The notes under the pieces are model-generated. The model saw only the letters and a program-made list of their open reading frames with translations. It ran no database searches and was not told the DNA's origin. Made by a program: the position numbers and the translations under genes. 64,000 nucleotides of DNA. Source: Acidobacteriota bacterium. GTDB taxonomy: Bacteria > Acidobacteriota > Blastocatellia > Pyrinomonadales > Pyrinomonadaceae. The DNA is taken from the NCBI GenBank assembly GCA_003222975.1, contig QHXN01000031.1, positions 1 through 64,000 of the forward strand, written 5' to 3'. Shown piece by piece: positions 53,121-61,596 of this stretch. The number at the start of each line of letters is the position of its first letter. Position 1 is the stretch's first letter.

Positions 53121-53990
53121 CTACTGAATCCTTGCGACGCCGTTGCCGGGTTTCGGAAATTTGACGAACACCTCCGGGTCGTGGCCGGGCACGATCAAAT
53201 CCGGGCGTGAGGCGATCCGCCTCATCCGTTCCTGCGCCCTGAGATTCGAGTCGGCGTCGAAGGTCTGCGCGATGGGCGCACGTCTTTGCAGGTTCTCGTA
53301 GAGGTACACGTTGTCGGAGGCGATGACGACGGTGCCGCCCGCGGTGCGGACGCCGACGTATTGCGACGCGAAGGTGTGCCGCCCGCCGGTATAGACCCTG
53401 ATGCCGTCGATTATTTCGCGGTCGTCGCCGTCAACCAGGTTGACCTTGCCTTCCGTGTTGAGTCTCACGAGTGTCAACACGTCTTCCGGGTCTATACCTC
53501 CGTGCCGCCCGCCCGTCTGCCAGGCTGCGCCGGTGTAATAGGCGTACTCGTCCTTCTGTATCCAGACTTTCGCGTTGGGGAAGAGGTCAACGCCGTCGGC
53601 GTGATCCCAGTGCAGGTGGGAGATGATGATGTCGGTTACGTCTCCCGGCGACAGCCCGAGCTTCGCCAGTGCCTCGGTAGGTTTGATGAAGTCCTTAAGG
53701 CCCTGCCCTTTTACAAACCGCTCGTGATAACACCCGGCGTCCACGAGGACGGTCCTTCCGCCCGGCCCCTTAATCAGCCAGAACATCATCTGCGCGTCGG
53801 TTTTCCGCGTCTGGTCGGCACCGGCTACGAACGACGATGTCGGGTAGTCGGGGTAGATTGCGTAGCCAAGCGCATACACCTCATAGACTGTGTTGGCTGT
53901 GCTTTGCGACCGCCCTGAGAGTGACACCATCGGCAGAGTGAACAGCGAAAAGGCTGCTAGCACGAACGGCAGCGTCAAAATAGTCTTCAC
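53121..53990 (-). CDS. Secreted metallo-beta-lactamase-fold hydrolase (N-acyl homoserine lactonase-like)
   Basis: 289 residues with a signal peptide (1-28). The dizinc site is complete: ISHLHWDHADGVDLF (HxHxDH), GRHTFASQYV (third His), IASDNVYLYEN (bridging Asp) and VPGHDPEVF (last His). The arrangement fits AHL lactonases and related lactone hydrolases, which open quorum-signal lactones; whether this secreted form degrades signals is not shown. Last gene of a minus-strand series with the hydrolase and rhodanese. Contains the otherwise rare GTCGAT hexamer (53407), suggesting recent acquisition. Confidence 0.85.
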   Translation of the reverse strand: MKTILTLPFVLAAFSLFTLPMVSLSGRSQSTANTVYEVYALGYAIYPDYPTSSFVAGADQTRKTDAQMMFWLIKGPGGRTVLVDAGCYHERFVKGQGLKDFIKPTEALAKLGLSPGDVTDIIISHLHWDHADGVDLFPNAKVWIQKDEYAYYTGAAWQTGGRHGGIDPEDVLTLVRLNTEGKVNLVDGDDREIIDGIRVYTGGRHTFASQYVGVRTAGGTVVIASDNVYLYENLQRRAPIAQTFDADSNLRAQERMRRIASRPDLIVPGHDPEVFVKFPKPGNGVARIQ

Positions 53991-54051
53991 CTTTCTATAA
54001 AGTATTCGACTGAAATTTTCCTTCAGCGGGGAGATGCGGCTTCAGGCGGCG

Positions 54052-55644
54052 TCATGGCCGCAACCGGTCGAGTTTCTCCTGCTCGACCTTCGACATCCAT
54101 TCTTTGTTGGCAGCGTTCAGGCTGGAATTCGCTGCTATCAGTTCAAGTGCCTGCCGAAGCGCCGCGCGTGCAGGCTCCTTTTGGCCCGCCGCGATGTAGG
54201 CGTCGGCCAGCCCGTCCTGCGCGTTGGCCGAGTCGGGGTAGGCGTAAATGACGAGGCGCATGATCCCGATGGCCTCCGGGAATCGCCCTTCGCCGATCAG
54301 CCTGTATCCGACGGCGTTGAAGACGGCCTCGTCAACGACAGGCTCGCCCGGCACCTCGCGCCGATACCGGTCAACGAGCGCGGCGGCGGCCTCAAAGCCG
54401 TGCCGAACTATCAAGTCTGCGAACTCGACGCCGGACGGCGGCGGCGTCAAGGCGTCTTCATGCTTGATCGCGCCGCCGTCGGCGCGCGCCACGTCGGCCC
54501 GCAAGCGCTCAGCGCCGATGTGGTCGCCTTTAAGCTTGCCGTCAAAAAAATCTAAGACCATTCGGCAGACGTTTTGATAGCCGCGGTCCGCCGTCTCACG
54601 CGTCCGTCCAGGGTTGACCGCTTCGGTCGGGCCGATTGGCAGGCGAAACTCGAAGGCGATCATCGCGTCCGAGTCGAAGTCGAAGTGGTTCATGTTTCTG
54701 ACGGTGACGAAGGAGCGGTCGCAGTAATGGAAGGCGTGCTCGGCGCTCAGGTTCAGCACGCTGGCCGGGTCGTCCCAGTCCCTGCGTATGTCGAGGAACG
54801 AGGCGCGCATCTTATGCGGCGCGTAGTCGGGCATGTCCGCCAGGATTTTCTCGTTGCCCTTAAAGCCGTAGGTCGCGTCGAGGCCGACTACAGCCGAGAC
54901 GTTCTCGTTGCGCATGGCGAGGATGACCGCCTCGACGCCGCCGATGCTTTTACCGAACACGCCGACTTTAGCCTCGTCCACGTTCGTCTGTCCGCGCAAC
55001 ACAGACCACGCGAACTCAAGGTCTTGCACGACTCGCTCCCTGTCCGCCGCCGTCCGTCCCTGCTCCGTGTCCTCGTTCGTGGGGCCGAGCAGCGGCACCG
55101 TCGCGACGACGTACCCATGACTCGCAAGATATTCTGCGAGGACGAAAACGGTAGTCGTCCCCGTACTGTCAAGACCGCCGGCGTAGAGGGCGAGCGGGAA
55201 ACGTCCGCCCGCAGGTGCCGCGTCGGCATAAGCGTTCACGGGCGTCCGCAACACGTCCGACCAACGGTCGCGGTAACTGCTCGCTTCTTTCTCGCGCATC
55301 TCGACGATGGTGTTCAGCTCTGCGAACTCTTTCGGCCCGGCGGGCCTGACGTAATCTGCGAACCGCATCTGCCGGGACCGCGCGCCGAGGACAGCCGGAT
55401 ACCAGATGCTGATACGGATCGGACGCCCGTTCGAGTCGGGCGAGAAGGGCTTCTCGTAACCGCGCGTCACACGCCAGGTGCGCGTGCGGTCGAACTGGTA
55501 GATGGTGCGGAAGCCCACGGCATAAGGGCCAGCGGACAGGTCGCCCCAAAGCGGCGCTCGCGATTTCTGCTGCGCGCGTGCCGGACTGACGCACGCCGCG
55601 GAAAGAAGCAGGAGGCTCAACGCCGCGAGGTAAATCTTTTTCAT
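54052..55644 (-). CDS. Secreted alpha/beta hydrolase with C-terminal TPR-like helices
   Basis: 530 residues. Signal peptide (1-24, ending PARAQQ). The hydrolase core shows FPLALYAGGLDSTGTTTVFV (oxyanion region), LASHGYVVATVPLLGP and the nucleophile elbow VGVFGKSIGGVEAV (Ser in GKSIG). A catalytic Asp is probably in SFLDIRRDWDD and the His in RNMNHFDFDSD. The last ~130 residues form two TPR-like pairs (FPEAIGIMRLVIYAYPDSAN, ARAALRQALELIAANSS). Similar to dienelactone/PAF-acetylhydrolase-type proteins; substrate unknown. GGAGACGGG supports ATG 55644. Operon with rhodanese (68-base gap) and lactonase (61-base gap). Confidence 0.82.
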   Translation of the reverse strand: MKKIYLAALSLLLLSAACVSPARAQQKSRAPLWGDLSAGPYAVGFRTIYQFDRTRTWRVTRGYEKPFSPDSNGRPIRISIWYPAVLGARSRQMRFADYVRPAGPKEFAELNTIVEMREKEASSYRDRWSDVLRTPVNAYADAAPAGGRFPLALYAGGLDSTGTTTVFVLAEYLASHGYVVATVPLLGPTNEDTEQGRTAADRERVVQDLEFAWSVLRGQTNVDEAKVGVFGKSIGGVEAVILAMRNENVSAVVGLDATYGFKGNEKILADMPDYAPHKMRASFLDIRRDWDDPASVLNLSAEHAFHYCDRSFVTVRNMNHFDFDSDAMIAFEFRLPIGPTEAVNPGRTRETADRGYQNVCRMVLDFFDGKLKGDHIGAERLRADVARADGGAIKHEDALTPPPSGVEFADLIVRHGFEAAAALVDRYRREVPGEPVVDEAVFNAVGYRLIGEGRFPEAIGIMRLVIYAYPDSANAQDGLADAYIAAGQKEPARAALRQALELIAANSSLNAANKEWMSKVEQEKLDRLRP

Positions 55645-55712
55645 CCCGTCTCCCCGGTCGCCTGCGAGTTGCGGTAAATACTCGGCTCGTCGTCGTAGCT
55701 GGCACATTCCAA

Positions 55713-56135
55713 TCACTCTCCCGATTCGAGTTTCCCTTCGACCTGCCCGCCCTCTGTTATCCAGTATTCGAGTCCGCCGATCAGTTCTTTGACGCGGAAG
55801 CCCAGTGCGGCAAGCCTGAGCGCGCCTTTGGTGGACGAGTTGCAGCCCGGCCCCCAGCAGTACGTGACCATCACCTTATCTTTCGGCAGGTGCGCGGTCG
55901 TCTCGGCGTTCATCGTGCGGTGGGGGAGGCTCACGGCGCCCGTGATGTGCCGAGCCTCGTAGTCTTCGCGGCTGCGTGTGTCTATGACGATGAAATCCGC
56001 GCGCCCGCGCTCCATGTCGGTCTTCACGTCCCAAGCGTCGGTCTCCACCGCCAGCTTTGATTGAAAATGCGACCGCGCGGTTTCGGGGCTGGCCGCCGGA
56101 GTTTCCAGTACGAAGGAGAAGTTTGCGCTAGTCAT
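55713..56135 (-). CDS. Rhodanese-like domain protein
   Basis: 140 residues. A single rhodanese domain: ADFIVIDTRSREDYEARHIT, the active-site loop MVTYCWGPGCNSST with the catalytic Cys in the first position, and GFRVKELIGGLEYWITEGG. Rhodaneses carry a persulfide for sulfur transfer or act as thiol sensors. It starts 55 bases from the divergent MocR regulator, a common arrangement for genes controlled by such regulators. ATG 56135 is used; an in-frame TTG lies at 56144. Confidence 0.88.
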   Translation of the reverse strand: MTSANFSFVLETPAASPETARSHFQSKLAVETDAWDVKTDMERGRADFIVIDTRSREDYEARHITGAVSLPHRTMNAETTAHLPKDKVMVTYCWGPGCNSSTKGALRLAALGFRVKELIGGLEYWITEGGQVEGKLESGE

Positions 56136-56190
56136 GGGCAGCAATCATGCCCGACGGATTGGAGCTATACAAGAGCCAATTTGTGTCGCT

Positions 56191-57663
56191 ATGATGGGGA
56201 CGATTATGCTGGTCGTGACGCTCAACATGGTCAGGGTTGATCGCCGACGCCGTGAGCCTCTACAGCTTCAGCTCTACGGGCAAGTGCGGCGGGCGATCAT
56301 ATCCGGGGAACTGGCCTCGGGCGCTCGTCTTCCCTCGGCGCGTGACCTTGTCGAGCAGCTCGGCCTTTCGCGGAACACCATCGTTTACGCCTTCGAGCGG
56401 CTGGTCGCAGAAGGCTATCTGCAAAGCCGTATAGGGTCGGGTATGTTCGTGGCCCACCTCCCGGCACTCGAAAGACCACGAACCGGCAGCGGCTCTAACG
56501 CTAACGTGGCCTCAAGTGACAGAGTTCACATCGCGCGGCGTGTCGCGCCCCTGACTGAAGTTAGCGTTAATCCTGAGTATCCGACCCTGAAAGTCAGGCC
56601 TTTCCGCCCCTGCCAGCCCGCGGTCGCCGAGTTCCCGCTGAGGAGCTGGAACCGCGCGCGCTCATACGCCCTCCGACTGCAAGCAAAAGAACTCATGTGC
56701 GAAGGGGACGTGGCCGGCCTTCCGCGCCTCCGCGCCGCGCTGGCGACGTACTTGCGGGACGCGCGGGGCGTCAAATGTGGGGCCGAGCAGATCGTCATCA
56801 CCGCCGGCGCGCAAGAAGCCTTGTCACTAATATCCGCGTCACTCGTCGAAACGGGAGACGCTGTCTGGATGGAAGACCCCGGCTACCTCGGCGCGAGGGC
56901 CTCGTTTCTTCGGGCGGGCGCGAAGTTAACACCTGTGTCTGTGGACGCGGAAGGGTTGACAGTCCCGCGGTTGCGCCAGACGCCCCGACTCATTTACGTC
57001 ACGCCCTCGCGTCAATTCCCTCTCGGCACGACCATGTCACTGCCGCGCCGGCTGGCGCTTCTGGAGTTTGCCCGAACGAACGGCGTCTGGCTCGTCGAGG
57101 ACGACTACGACTCGGAGTTTCGCTATGTTGGTCGGCCCGTGCCGAGCCTGCAAGGATTGGACGAGGGCGGGCGTGTGATCTACGTCGGGTCGTTTAGCAA
57201 AGTACTCTTCGGCTCGTTGCGCTTGGGGTACGTCGTGGCGCCGCCGTCTCTGGTCGGGGCTATTCGCAAAGTGAAGGAAGTCGAATATGGCACATCGCCC
57301 GGCATCGAGCAGGCGACCGCCGCTCTTTTCATCGAGGAGGGCTACTTCGCCGCGCACGTGCGGCGGATGCGAAAGCTCTACCGCGAGCGGCGGGACAGCT
57401 TTCTTCAGGCGGCACAGAAGTACCTCTCCGGACTACTCACTTTCCCGCCGATAGACGCCGGCATGGACGCGTTGGGCTGGCTGGCGCGCGACGCCGACGA
57501 CGCGGAGCTCTCGAGACGTTTGGCCGAGGCGGGGATCGATGTCCCACCGCTGTCAGCCTACTCTCTCAAGCCTTGCCCGCCGGGCCTGCTCTTCGGGTTC
57601 ACAGCCTTTACTCCGGGCCAAATTCGGTCGGCGCTACAGGCTATCAGCGACTTCGTCCAGTAG
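56191..57663 (+). CDS. MocR/PdxR-type transcriptional regulator
   Basis: 490 residues. The GntR winged helix (LQLYGQVRRAIISGELASGA, LPSARDLVEQLGLSRNTIVY, LVAEGYLQSRIGSGMFV) is fused to a fold-type I aminotransferase domain: GDVAGLPRLRAALATYL, ITAGAQEALSLI, EDPGYLGARA, and the PLP Lys in GSFSKVLFGSLRLGYV. These regulators sense PLP or amino-compound aldimines. It is divergent from the rhodanese gene, which it probably controls. Start unclear: ATG 56191 or 56194 precede the helix; an earlier frame start at 56134 would overlap the rhodanese start. Confidence 0.92.
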   Translation: MMGTIMLVVTLNMVRVDRRRREPLQLQLYGQVRRAIISGELASGARLPSARDLVEQLGLSRNTIVYAFERLVAEGYLQSRIGSGMFVAHLPALERPRTGSGSNANVASSDRVHIARRVAPLTEVSVNPEYPTLKVRPFRPCQPAVAEFPLRSWNRARSYALRLQAKELMCEGDVAGLPRLRAALATYLRDARGVKCGAEQIVITAGAQEALSLISASLVETGDAVWMEDPGYLGARASFLRAGAKLTPVSVDAEGLTVPRLRQTPRLIYVTPSRQFPLGTTMSLPRRLALLEFARTNGVWLVEDDYDSEFRYVGRPVPSLQGLDEGGRVIYVGSFSKVLFGSLRLGYVVAPPSLVGAIRKVKEVEYGTSPGIEQATAALFIEEGYFAAHVRRMRKLYRERRDSFLQAAQKYLSGLLTFPPIDAGMDALGWLARDADDAELSRRLAEAGIDVPPLSAYSLKPCPPGLLFGFTAFTPGQIRSALQAISDFVQ

Positions 57664-57763
57664 GTTAAACTGCCCTCGGACCTCTTGATTAAATGCCTGT
57701 GTCAACCAGACAATCACCGCTGATATGATTTAGTAGCCGCATGTGCCAAGCACATACGAGAGG

Positions 57764-57817
57764 TAAGTAAAAAGAAGAGAGGGAGCTTACTGGCTCCCTC
57801 TCTTCTTTCGTTTACTT
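57764..57817. terminator. Bidirectional terminator
   Basis: AAAGAAGAGAGGGAGC pairs with GCTCCCTCTCTTCTTT across TTACTG, extended by AAGTAAA/TTTACTT flanks. It lies between the convergent MocR and MerR genes and gives A/T runs on both sides. Confidence 0.9.
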
Positions 57818-57873
57818 TCCCGCATAACTGTTCACTTCACCAGTGAATCGTCCCATAGTGTCAGCCGTTTGGT

Positions 57874-58314
57874 TTATCGTCTGCGGTACTTGTTCGTCGG
57901 AAGAACTTTCGTCCCTACTTCAGAGCATCCATGCCGGAGCAGCCTCTCACCACATTCATCCAGTGCATCGCAGCGGCAGTGTTGTATCCGCTCAAGCAAG
58001 CGCTGCATCGTCTTGATCTGGTCGCTTAACGCTTCGAGTTCAGCCAGCTTGCGCTGTGACATCTCCTGCCAGCGTTTGCCGGGCGGCGTACCCTGGCGAA
58101 AGCCGAAGAACAGTTCACGGATTTCATCCAGCGTGAAGCCGACAGCCCGCGCACGTTGGATGACGGCGAGCCGGTAGAGCACTGCGCTGTCGTAGCGCCT
58201 CTGCCCGCTCTTGCGTTGCGCCGGGAGAAGGATGCCGAGCTTTTCGTAATAGCGAATCGCGGACGGACGCAAGCCCACTTGGCGCGCCACCTCGGAAATG
58301 GTCAGTTGAGCCAT
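57874..58314 (-). CDS. MerR-family regulator with C-terminal cysteines
   Basis: 146 residues. The MerR helix-turn-helix and wing are clear: LTISEVARQVGLRPSAIRYY, EKLGILLPAQRKSGQRRYD, LAVIQRARAVGFTLDEIREL. The dimerisation helix follows, then a C-terminal Cys set (HCRCDALDECGERLLRHGC) that suits a thiophilic metal or an Fe-S cluster, though it is not the exact SoxR motif. It is divergent from the protein at 58511, whose promoter has the long 19-base spacer that MerR proteins act on. So it is very likely the regulator of that gene. Confidence 0.9.
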   Translation of the reverse strand: MAQLTISEVARQVGLRPSAIRYYEKLGILLPAQRKSGQRRYDSAVLYRLAVIQRARAVGFTLDEIRELFFGFRQGTPPGKRWQEMSQRKLAELEALSDQIKTMQRLLERIQHCRCDALDECGERLLRHGCSEVGTKVLPTNKYRRR

Positions 58315-58411
58315 GCCCGCATTCTAAGGCATTCGACTCTCCATCTGCCACAGAGATTTCACACGATCATGCACACTGTCTGCTGTCCAATGAGTCGCCC
58401 AAAAAAAGTGC

Positions 58412-58442
58412 TTGACTTAAAGTCGACTTGAAGTTGTAGGGT
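58412..58442 (+). promoter_or_regulatory. MerR-type promoter with operator
   Basis: TTGACT (58412-58417), 19-base spacer, TAGGGT (58437-58442). The spacer holds the perfect palindrome AAGTCGACTT (58420-58429). Long 19-20 bp spacers with central dyads are the hallmark of MerR-activated promoters. It faces the gene at 58511. Confidence 0.8.
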
Positions 58443-58510
58443 CTCTGTGAGCCGCAAGAGAGGAGACAAATTTCGTGAGCATGAACATGAACAAGACGAT
58501 AGGAGAAACC

Positions 58511-58957
58511 ATGAAAGCATCAATCATTGCAGCCGCAATAGCGGTGGTGGCCTTGGGGGCGTTCGCATTTTCGCGTCTGGCCGACACGAACCCGGTAACG
58601 GCCCAACAGCAAAGCGCCTCGGCCCAAACAAAACGCGAGTCGCCGTTCGCGTGCGACACGATGGCGCTCACCCCGGAGCAGCGAAAGCGCCACTTCGAGG
58701 AGCTAGGCCCGACTCTGCGGTCGCTCAGGAAGTCCGTGCGCGAGTTGGCCGACGGGTACGAATTTGAATTCCCCACCGACCCGAAAACATTTCAGTTGGT
58801 GACGGAGTGGGCCATTCAGGAACGTTTGTGTTGCCCGTTCTTCGACATAGACGTGCGGCTGGAGCGAGAGGGCGGCTCCCTGTGGCTGCGTCTGACCGGC
58901 AGAGAGGGCACAAAGGACTTCATCAAAGTGGATGGCGCGGCGTGGATCAAACAGTGA
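58511..58957 (+). CDS. Exported vicinal-cysteine protein of a MerR-regulated locus
   Basis: 148 residues. An N-terminal hydrophobic segment (ASIIAAAIAVVALGAFAF) precedes a domain with CDTMALTPEQRKRHFEELGP, LADGYEFEFPTD, and AIQERLCCPFFDIDVRLERE followed by GSLWLRLTGREGTKDFI. The conserved Cys in ACDTM plus the vicinal CC pair in LCCPF look like a thiophilic-metal or metalloid site. I recall this domain from small proteins near MerR regulators, but no function is established. AGGAG at 58501-58505 places the start at ATG 58511; GTG 58475 is an alternative with its own AGGAGA. Confidence 0.8.
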   Translation: MKASIIAAAIAVVALGAFAFSRLADTNPVTAQQQSASAQTKRESPFACDTMALTPEQRKRHFEELGPTLRSLRKSVRELADGYEFEFPTDPKTFQLVTEWAIQERLCCPFFDIDVRLEREGGSLWLRLTGREGTKDFIKVDGAAWIKQ

Positions 58958-58962
58958 AGCTG

Positions 58963-59011
58963 TTGTGGCAGACTCTGTCCCCACACAACTGGCGGACAGA
59001 GTCTGCCGCAA
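58963..59011. terminator. Strong hairpin after the CC-protein gene
   Basis: TTGTGGCAGACTCTGTCC (58963-58980) pairs with GGACAGAGTCTGCCGCAA (58994-59011) with one mismatch, loop 13 bases. No T-run follows, so it may stabilise or process the mRNA end rather than terminate by itself. The next 277 bases to the GNAT gene show no coding pattern. Confidence 0.55.
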
Positions 59012-59288
59012 GCAGCCACGCGCGCCACACTCATGTCGTTCTGAGGGGCACTATAATTCATCGCTGCCGCTGCCGCTCGGCGTGACGAAGAAGGCAAGCG
59101 CCCGTGCAGAGCTTTGAACTTTGCTGCCCTTTCTAACTGAGTCGCCATCGCTTACTCTAAATGGAGCCGCCTCCTCCGCGCCGCTTGGCTTCGCACATTT
59201 ACTCAGAAGAAGCCGCCTAATTCCAGCGCATTTATTCACCCTGTCAGAAGAATTTGTGCAAAGCTGTTGGGCGTTACAGTGCGGGCGA

Positions 59289-59768
59289 TCAAGCTCGCAG
59301 CTTCAAGGCGAAATGGTGGCACTCGATGAACATCCTCTTATTCAGGTAGAACCGATGTGCATCGAACCTCTGCACTCTCGAATTCAGATGAAACTCTTCG
59401 CAGCCCTCCGCCCGCGCGTACTCGACCAGCCAGTCGAAGAGCTCCCCACCGTAGCCTTTCGATCTATCGCTGCTTTTAGCGACGAGGTCGTCCAAGTAGA
59501 GAAACTTGCCCCACGCTAAGCACTCTACGACTCTAAATCCGGCCACCGCTTTCGCCTCGCCGTCCGTCAGAAAGGCTAATTTGTAACCCGCGCTCCCGGA
59601 CTGTCTTCTGACTCTGGCGAGGAACTCCTCGGCCTGCACGTGCGGACGCAACTCCGCCATGACGGGGTAACAGCTTTGTATTTCGTGATCCTCTTGAGCC
59701 AGAATAATTCTTCCGCGCACCTCTGCCTCCGGTTCAATGCGCCAGCGGGTTGATGGTGTCTCTCTCAT
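59289..59768 (-). CDS. GNAT-family N-acetyltransferase
   Basis: 159 residues. The acetyl-CoA-binding strand and loop are seen in FLYLDDLVAKSSDRSKGYGG followed by LFDWLVEYARAEGCEEFHL; the final strands are RFYLNKRMFIECHHFALKL. The RxxGxG/A loop is degenerate here (RSKGYGG). Substrate unknown. It starts by ATGA overlap after a DJ-1/PfpI-like remnant, so it was once the second gene of a pair. Confidence 0.85.
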   Translation of the reverse strand: MRETPSTRWRIEPEAEVRGRIILAQEDHEIQSCYPVMAELRPHVQAEEFLARVRRQSGSAGYKLAFLTDGEAKAVAGFRVVECLAWGKFLYLDDLVAKSSDRSKGYGGELFDWLVEYARAEGCEEFHLNSRVQRFDAHRFYLNKRMFIECHHFALKLRA

Positions 59769-59926
59769 CAGGTGACGCTGATGTCGTCGAGCGCCGCCGC
59801 AGACTTCAGCACCTTCCTAGCCTGCTCGCCGCCCGCGAGGCTTTCGATGACCCAGCCGACCAGATGCTGCCCCGACAAGCACTGCGCCGCGGTCGCCACG
59901 TTCCCGTCTTGGAGGCTGCGCTGCCG
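59768..59926 (-). pseudogene. DJ-1/PfpI-like protein, C-terminal remnant
   Basis: 52 codons between an in-frame stop and a natural stop that overlaps the GNAT start (TCATCA on the plus strand). The sequence DGNVATAAQCLSGQHLVGWV, IESLAGGEQARKVL resembles the C-terminus of DJ-1/PfpI-type proteins (DGN.xTA.xCL..xxL.xW pattern). The glutamine-amidotransferase-like core and its Cys elbow are missing. Low-certainty assignment from a short stretch. Confidence 0.35.
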
Positions 59927-60117
59927 TCATCACCTCACGATCCAACAGTCAGGTTAGACGGAATCCGGACCGGTTCAAGAGCCACTTTCGTAAAATCAAA
60001 CGAGACCACTTCGGCAGACGGTTCGCGTCAGTCAAGTGTGACAGGTGAATTGGTACACACGCGCCGCGCATAAATGGCACTTGTGGCGGTGCCGGTATAA
60101 GGTAAGGTTTTATTTGA

Positions 60118-60279
60118 ATGGGCCGAAGCGGTGAATCCAAGAGTCCAACGACCTGGAGGGCCATAAAGTTTGGCCGCACGCTGTGCCCCGTAGAGGTCAA
60201 TCTCTTCGACGAGGCGGACAGGCACGTGGCCGTCGCCCAGGTGACGTATATGCTGCTCGGCGACATCTCTGACAGGTGA
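60118..60279 (+). pseudogene. PaaI-type thioesterase (hotdog fold), C-terminal remnant
   Basis: 53 codons. IKFGRTLCPVEVNLFDEADR then HVAVAQVTYMLLGD matches the last two beta strands of PaaI-type acyl-CoA thioesterases. The catalytic half is missing, and upstream sequence (59927-60117) shows no related frame. The ATG at 60118 is probably fortuitous. It stops 21 bases before the aminotransferase start. Confidence 0.5.
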
Positions 60280-60300
60280 CGAACCGAGAAGGTCAGAATA

Positions 60301-61524
60301 ATGAATCGAGAAACTTCGATGAGCACAGAGACCGCTAAAGAACCTGTTAATTACCCGTTCGCGCGACGGCTCGCGGGGATGGGCGTTTCGGCAATCCGTG
60401 AGATTCTGAAAGTCACGGAGCAGCCGGAGGTCATCTCGTTCGCCGGCGGCTTGCCCGCGCCGGAAGTCTTTCCCGTCGCGGCGCTCGCGCGGGCGCACGC
60501 CGAAGTCTTCGCGGAAGAAGGTGCCGAGGCTTGCCAATACAGCACGACCGAGGGCTTCGGGCCGCTGCGAGAGTGGGTCGCGAAAAGGATGGTCAAGCGC
60601 GGCATCCGGACTGCCGCGCCGGAGCGCGTGCTCGTCACGAGCGGCTCGCAGCAGGGGATTGATCTCGTCGCCAAAATCTTCCTCGATCCGGGCGACGCGG
60701 TGGTCGTCGAAAACCCATGCTACTTGGCCGCGCTGCAAGTCTTCAACGGCTTCGAGGCAAAACTCATCGCCGTCGGAAGCGACGACGACGGGATGAAAGT
60801 TGACGAAGTAGAGCAGGCGATTGAGAGCGCGGCGCAGAGGCCCAAGTTCATCTACATCGTCTCGCAGTTCCACAACCCGAAGGGCACGACGCTCTCGCAC
60901 GCGCGCAGGCGACGCCTGCTTGAAGTCGCGCGGCGCTTCGGCGTGCCCATTGTCGAGGATGATCCATACGGCGAACTACGCTACCGGGGCGCGCCGCTTG
61001 CGCCGCTCGCCGCTCTGGACGAGGACGGCCTCGTGATTTATCTCAGCACCTTCTCGAAGACATTGAGTCCGGGGATGCGCGTCGGCTGGACGCACTCTTC
61101 CGCAGAAGTCTTCGGCGCACTGGTGCGCGCCAAGCAGGCGGCAGACCTGCACACGAACACGATCCAGCAGCGCGCGGCGGCAAGACTGCTCGCCTCGTTC
61201 GACTTCGACGCGCACGTCGAGCGCATCAAGACGGTTTACGGCGCGAGGCGCGACCGGATGCTCCGAGCGCTCGAAGAATATTTTCCGCCCGCGTCGCGCT
61301 GGACGCGGCCCGACGGCGGGTTATTCCTCTGGGTGGAGTTGCCCGAAGCCACACGCGCGGAGGAGTTGTTTGAGCGGGCAATTCGAGAGCGGGTCGCTTT
61401 CGTCCCCGGCGCGCCTTTCTTCGCAGGTGACGTGCGCCGAAACTTCATGCGCCTGAACTTCTCTAACTCTCCGCCGGAGCGGATCGGAGAGGGCATCAAG
61501 CGACTCGGCCAGTTGTTAAAATAA
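60301..61524 (+). CDS. PLP-dependent aminotransferase, class I/II (2-aminoadipate-aminotransferase-like)
   Basis: 407 residues. ISFAGGLPAPEVFPVAALAR, YSTTEGFGPLREWVAKRM, LVTSGSQQGIDLVAKIFLDP, the PLP-Asp/Tyr block PIVEDDPYGELRYRG and the Schiff-base Lys in YLSTFSKTLSPGMRVGW place it with the LysN/alpha-aminoadipate transaminases. GLFLWVELP and the carboxylate-binding Arg in RNFMRLNFSNS follow. The usual QNPTG motif appears as SQFHNPKGTT. Reaction: transamination of 2-aminoadipate or related amino acids with 2-oxoglutarate; exact substrate unsure. AAGG precedes ATG 60301; ATG 60319 is an alternative. Confidence 0.92.
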   Translation: MNRETSMSTETAKEPVNYPFARRLAGMGVSAIREILKVTEQPEVISFAGGLPAPEVFPVAALARAHAEVFAEEGAEACQYSTTEGFGPLREWVAKRMVKRGIRTAAPERVLVTSGSQQGIDLVAKIFLDPGDAVVVENPCYLAALQVFNGFEAKLIAVGSDDDGMKVDEVEQAIESAAQRPKFIYIVSQFHNPKGTTLSHARRRRLLEVARRFGVPIVEDDPYGELRYRGAPLAPLAALDEDGLVIYLSTFSKTLSPGMRVGWTHSSAEVFGALVRAKQAADLHTNTIQQRAAARLLASFDFDAHVERIKTVYGARRDRMLRALEEYFPPASRWTRPDGGLFLWVELPEATRAEELFERAIRERVAFVPGAPFFAGDVRRNFMRLNFSNSPPERIGEGIKRLGQLLK

Positions 61525-61596
61525 GGGCCGAGAGGTTCTCTCTAGAAGATTCTCCGATAATTTCTCATTAGCGTGATGATCGAGGTTGAGCAAATT

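Noticed and set aside
54574-55677. 367-codon plus-strand frame opposite the alpha/beta hydrolase
   Set aside because: Antisense of a gene with a clear signal peptide and catalytic motifs; the plus-frame protein has no recognisable features.
59750-60073. Plus-strand frame of 107 codons
   Set aside because: Covers the antisense DJ-1/PfpI remnant and has no protein-like pattern.
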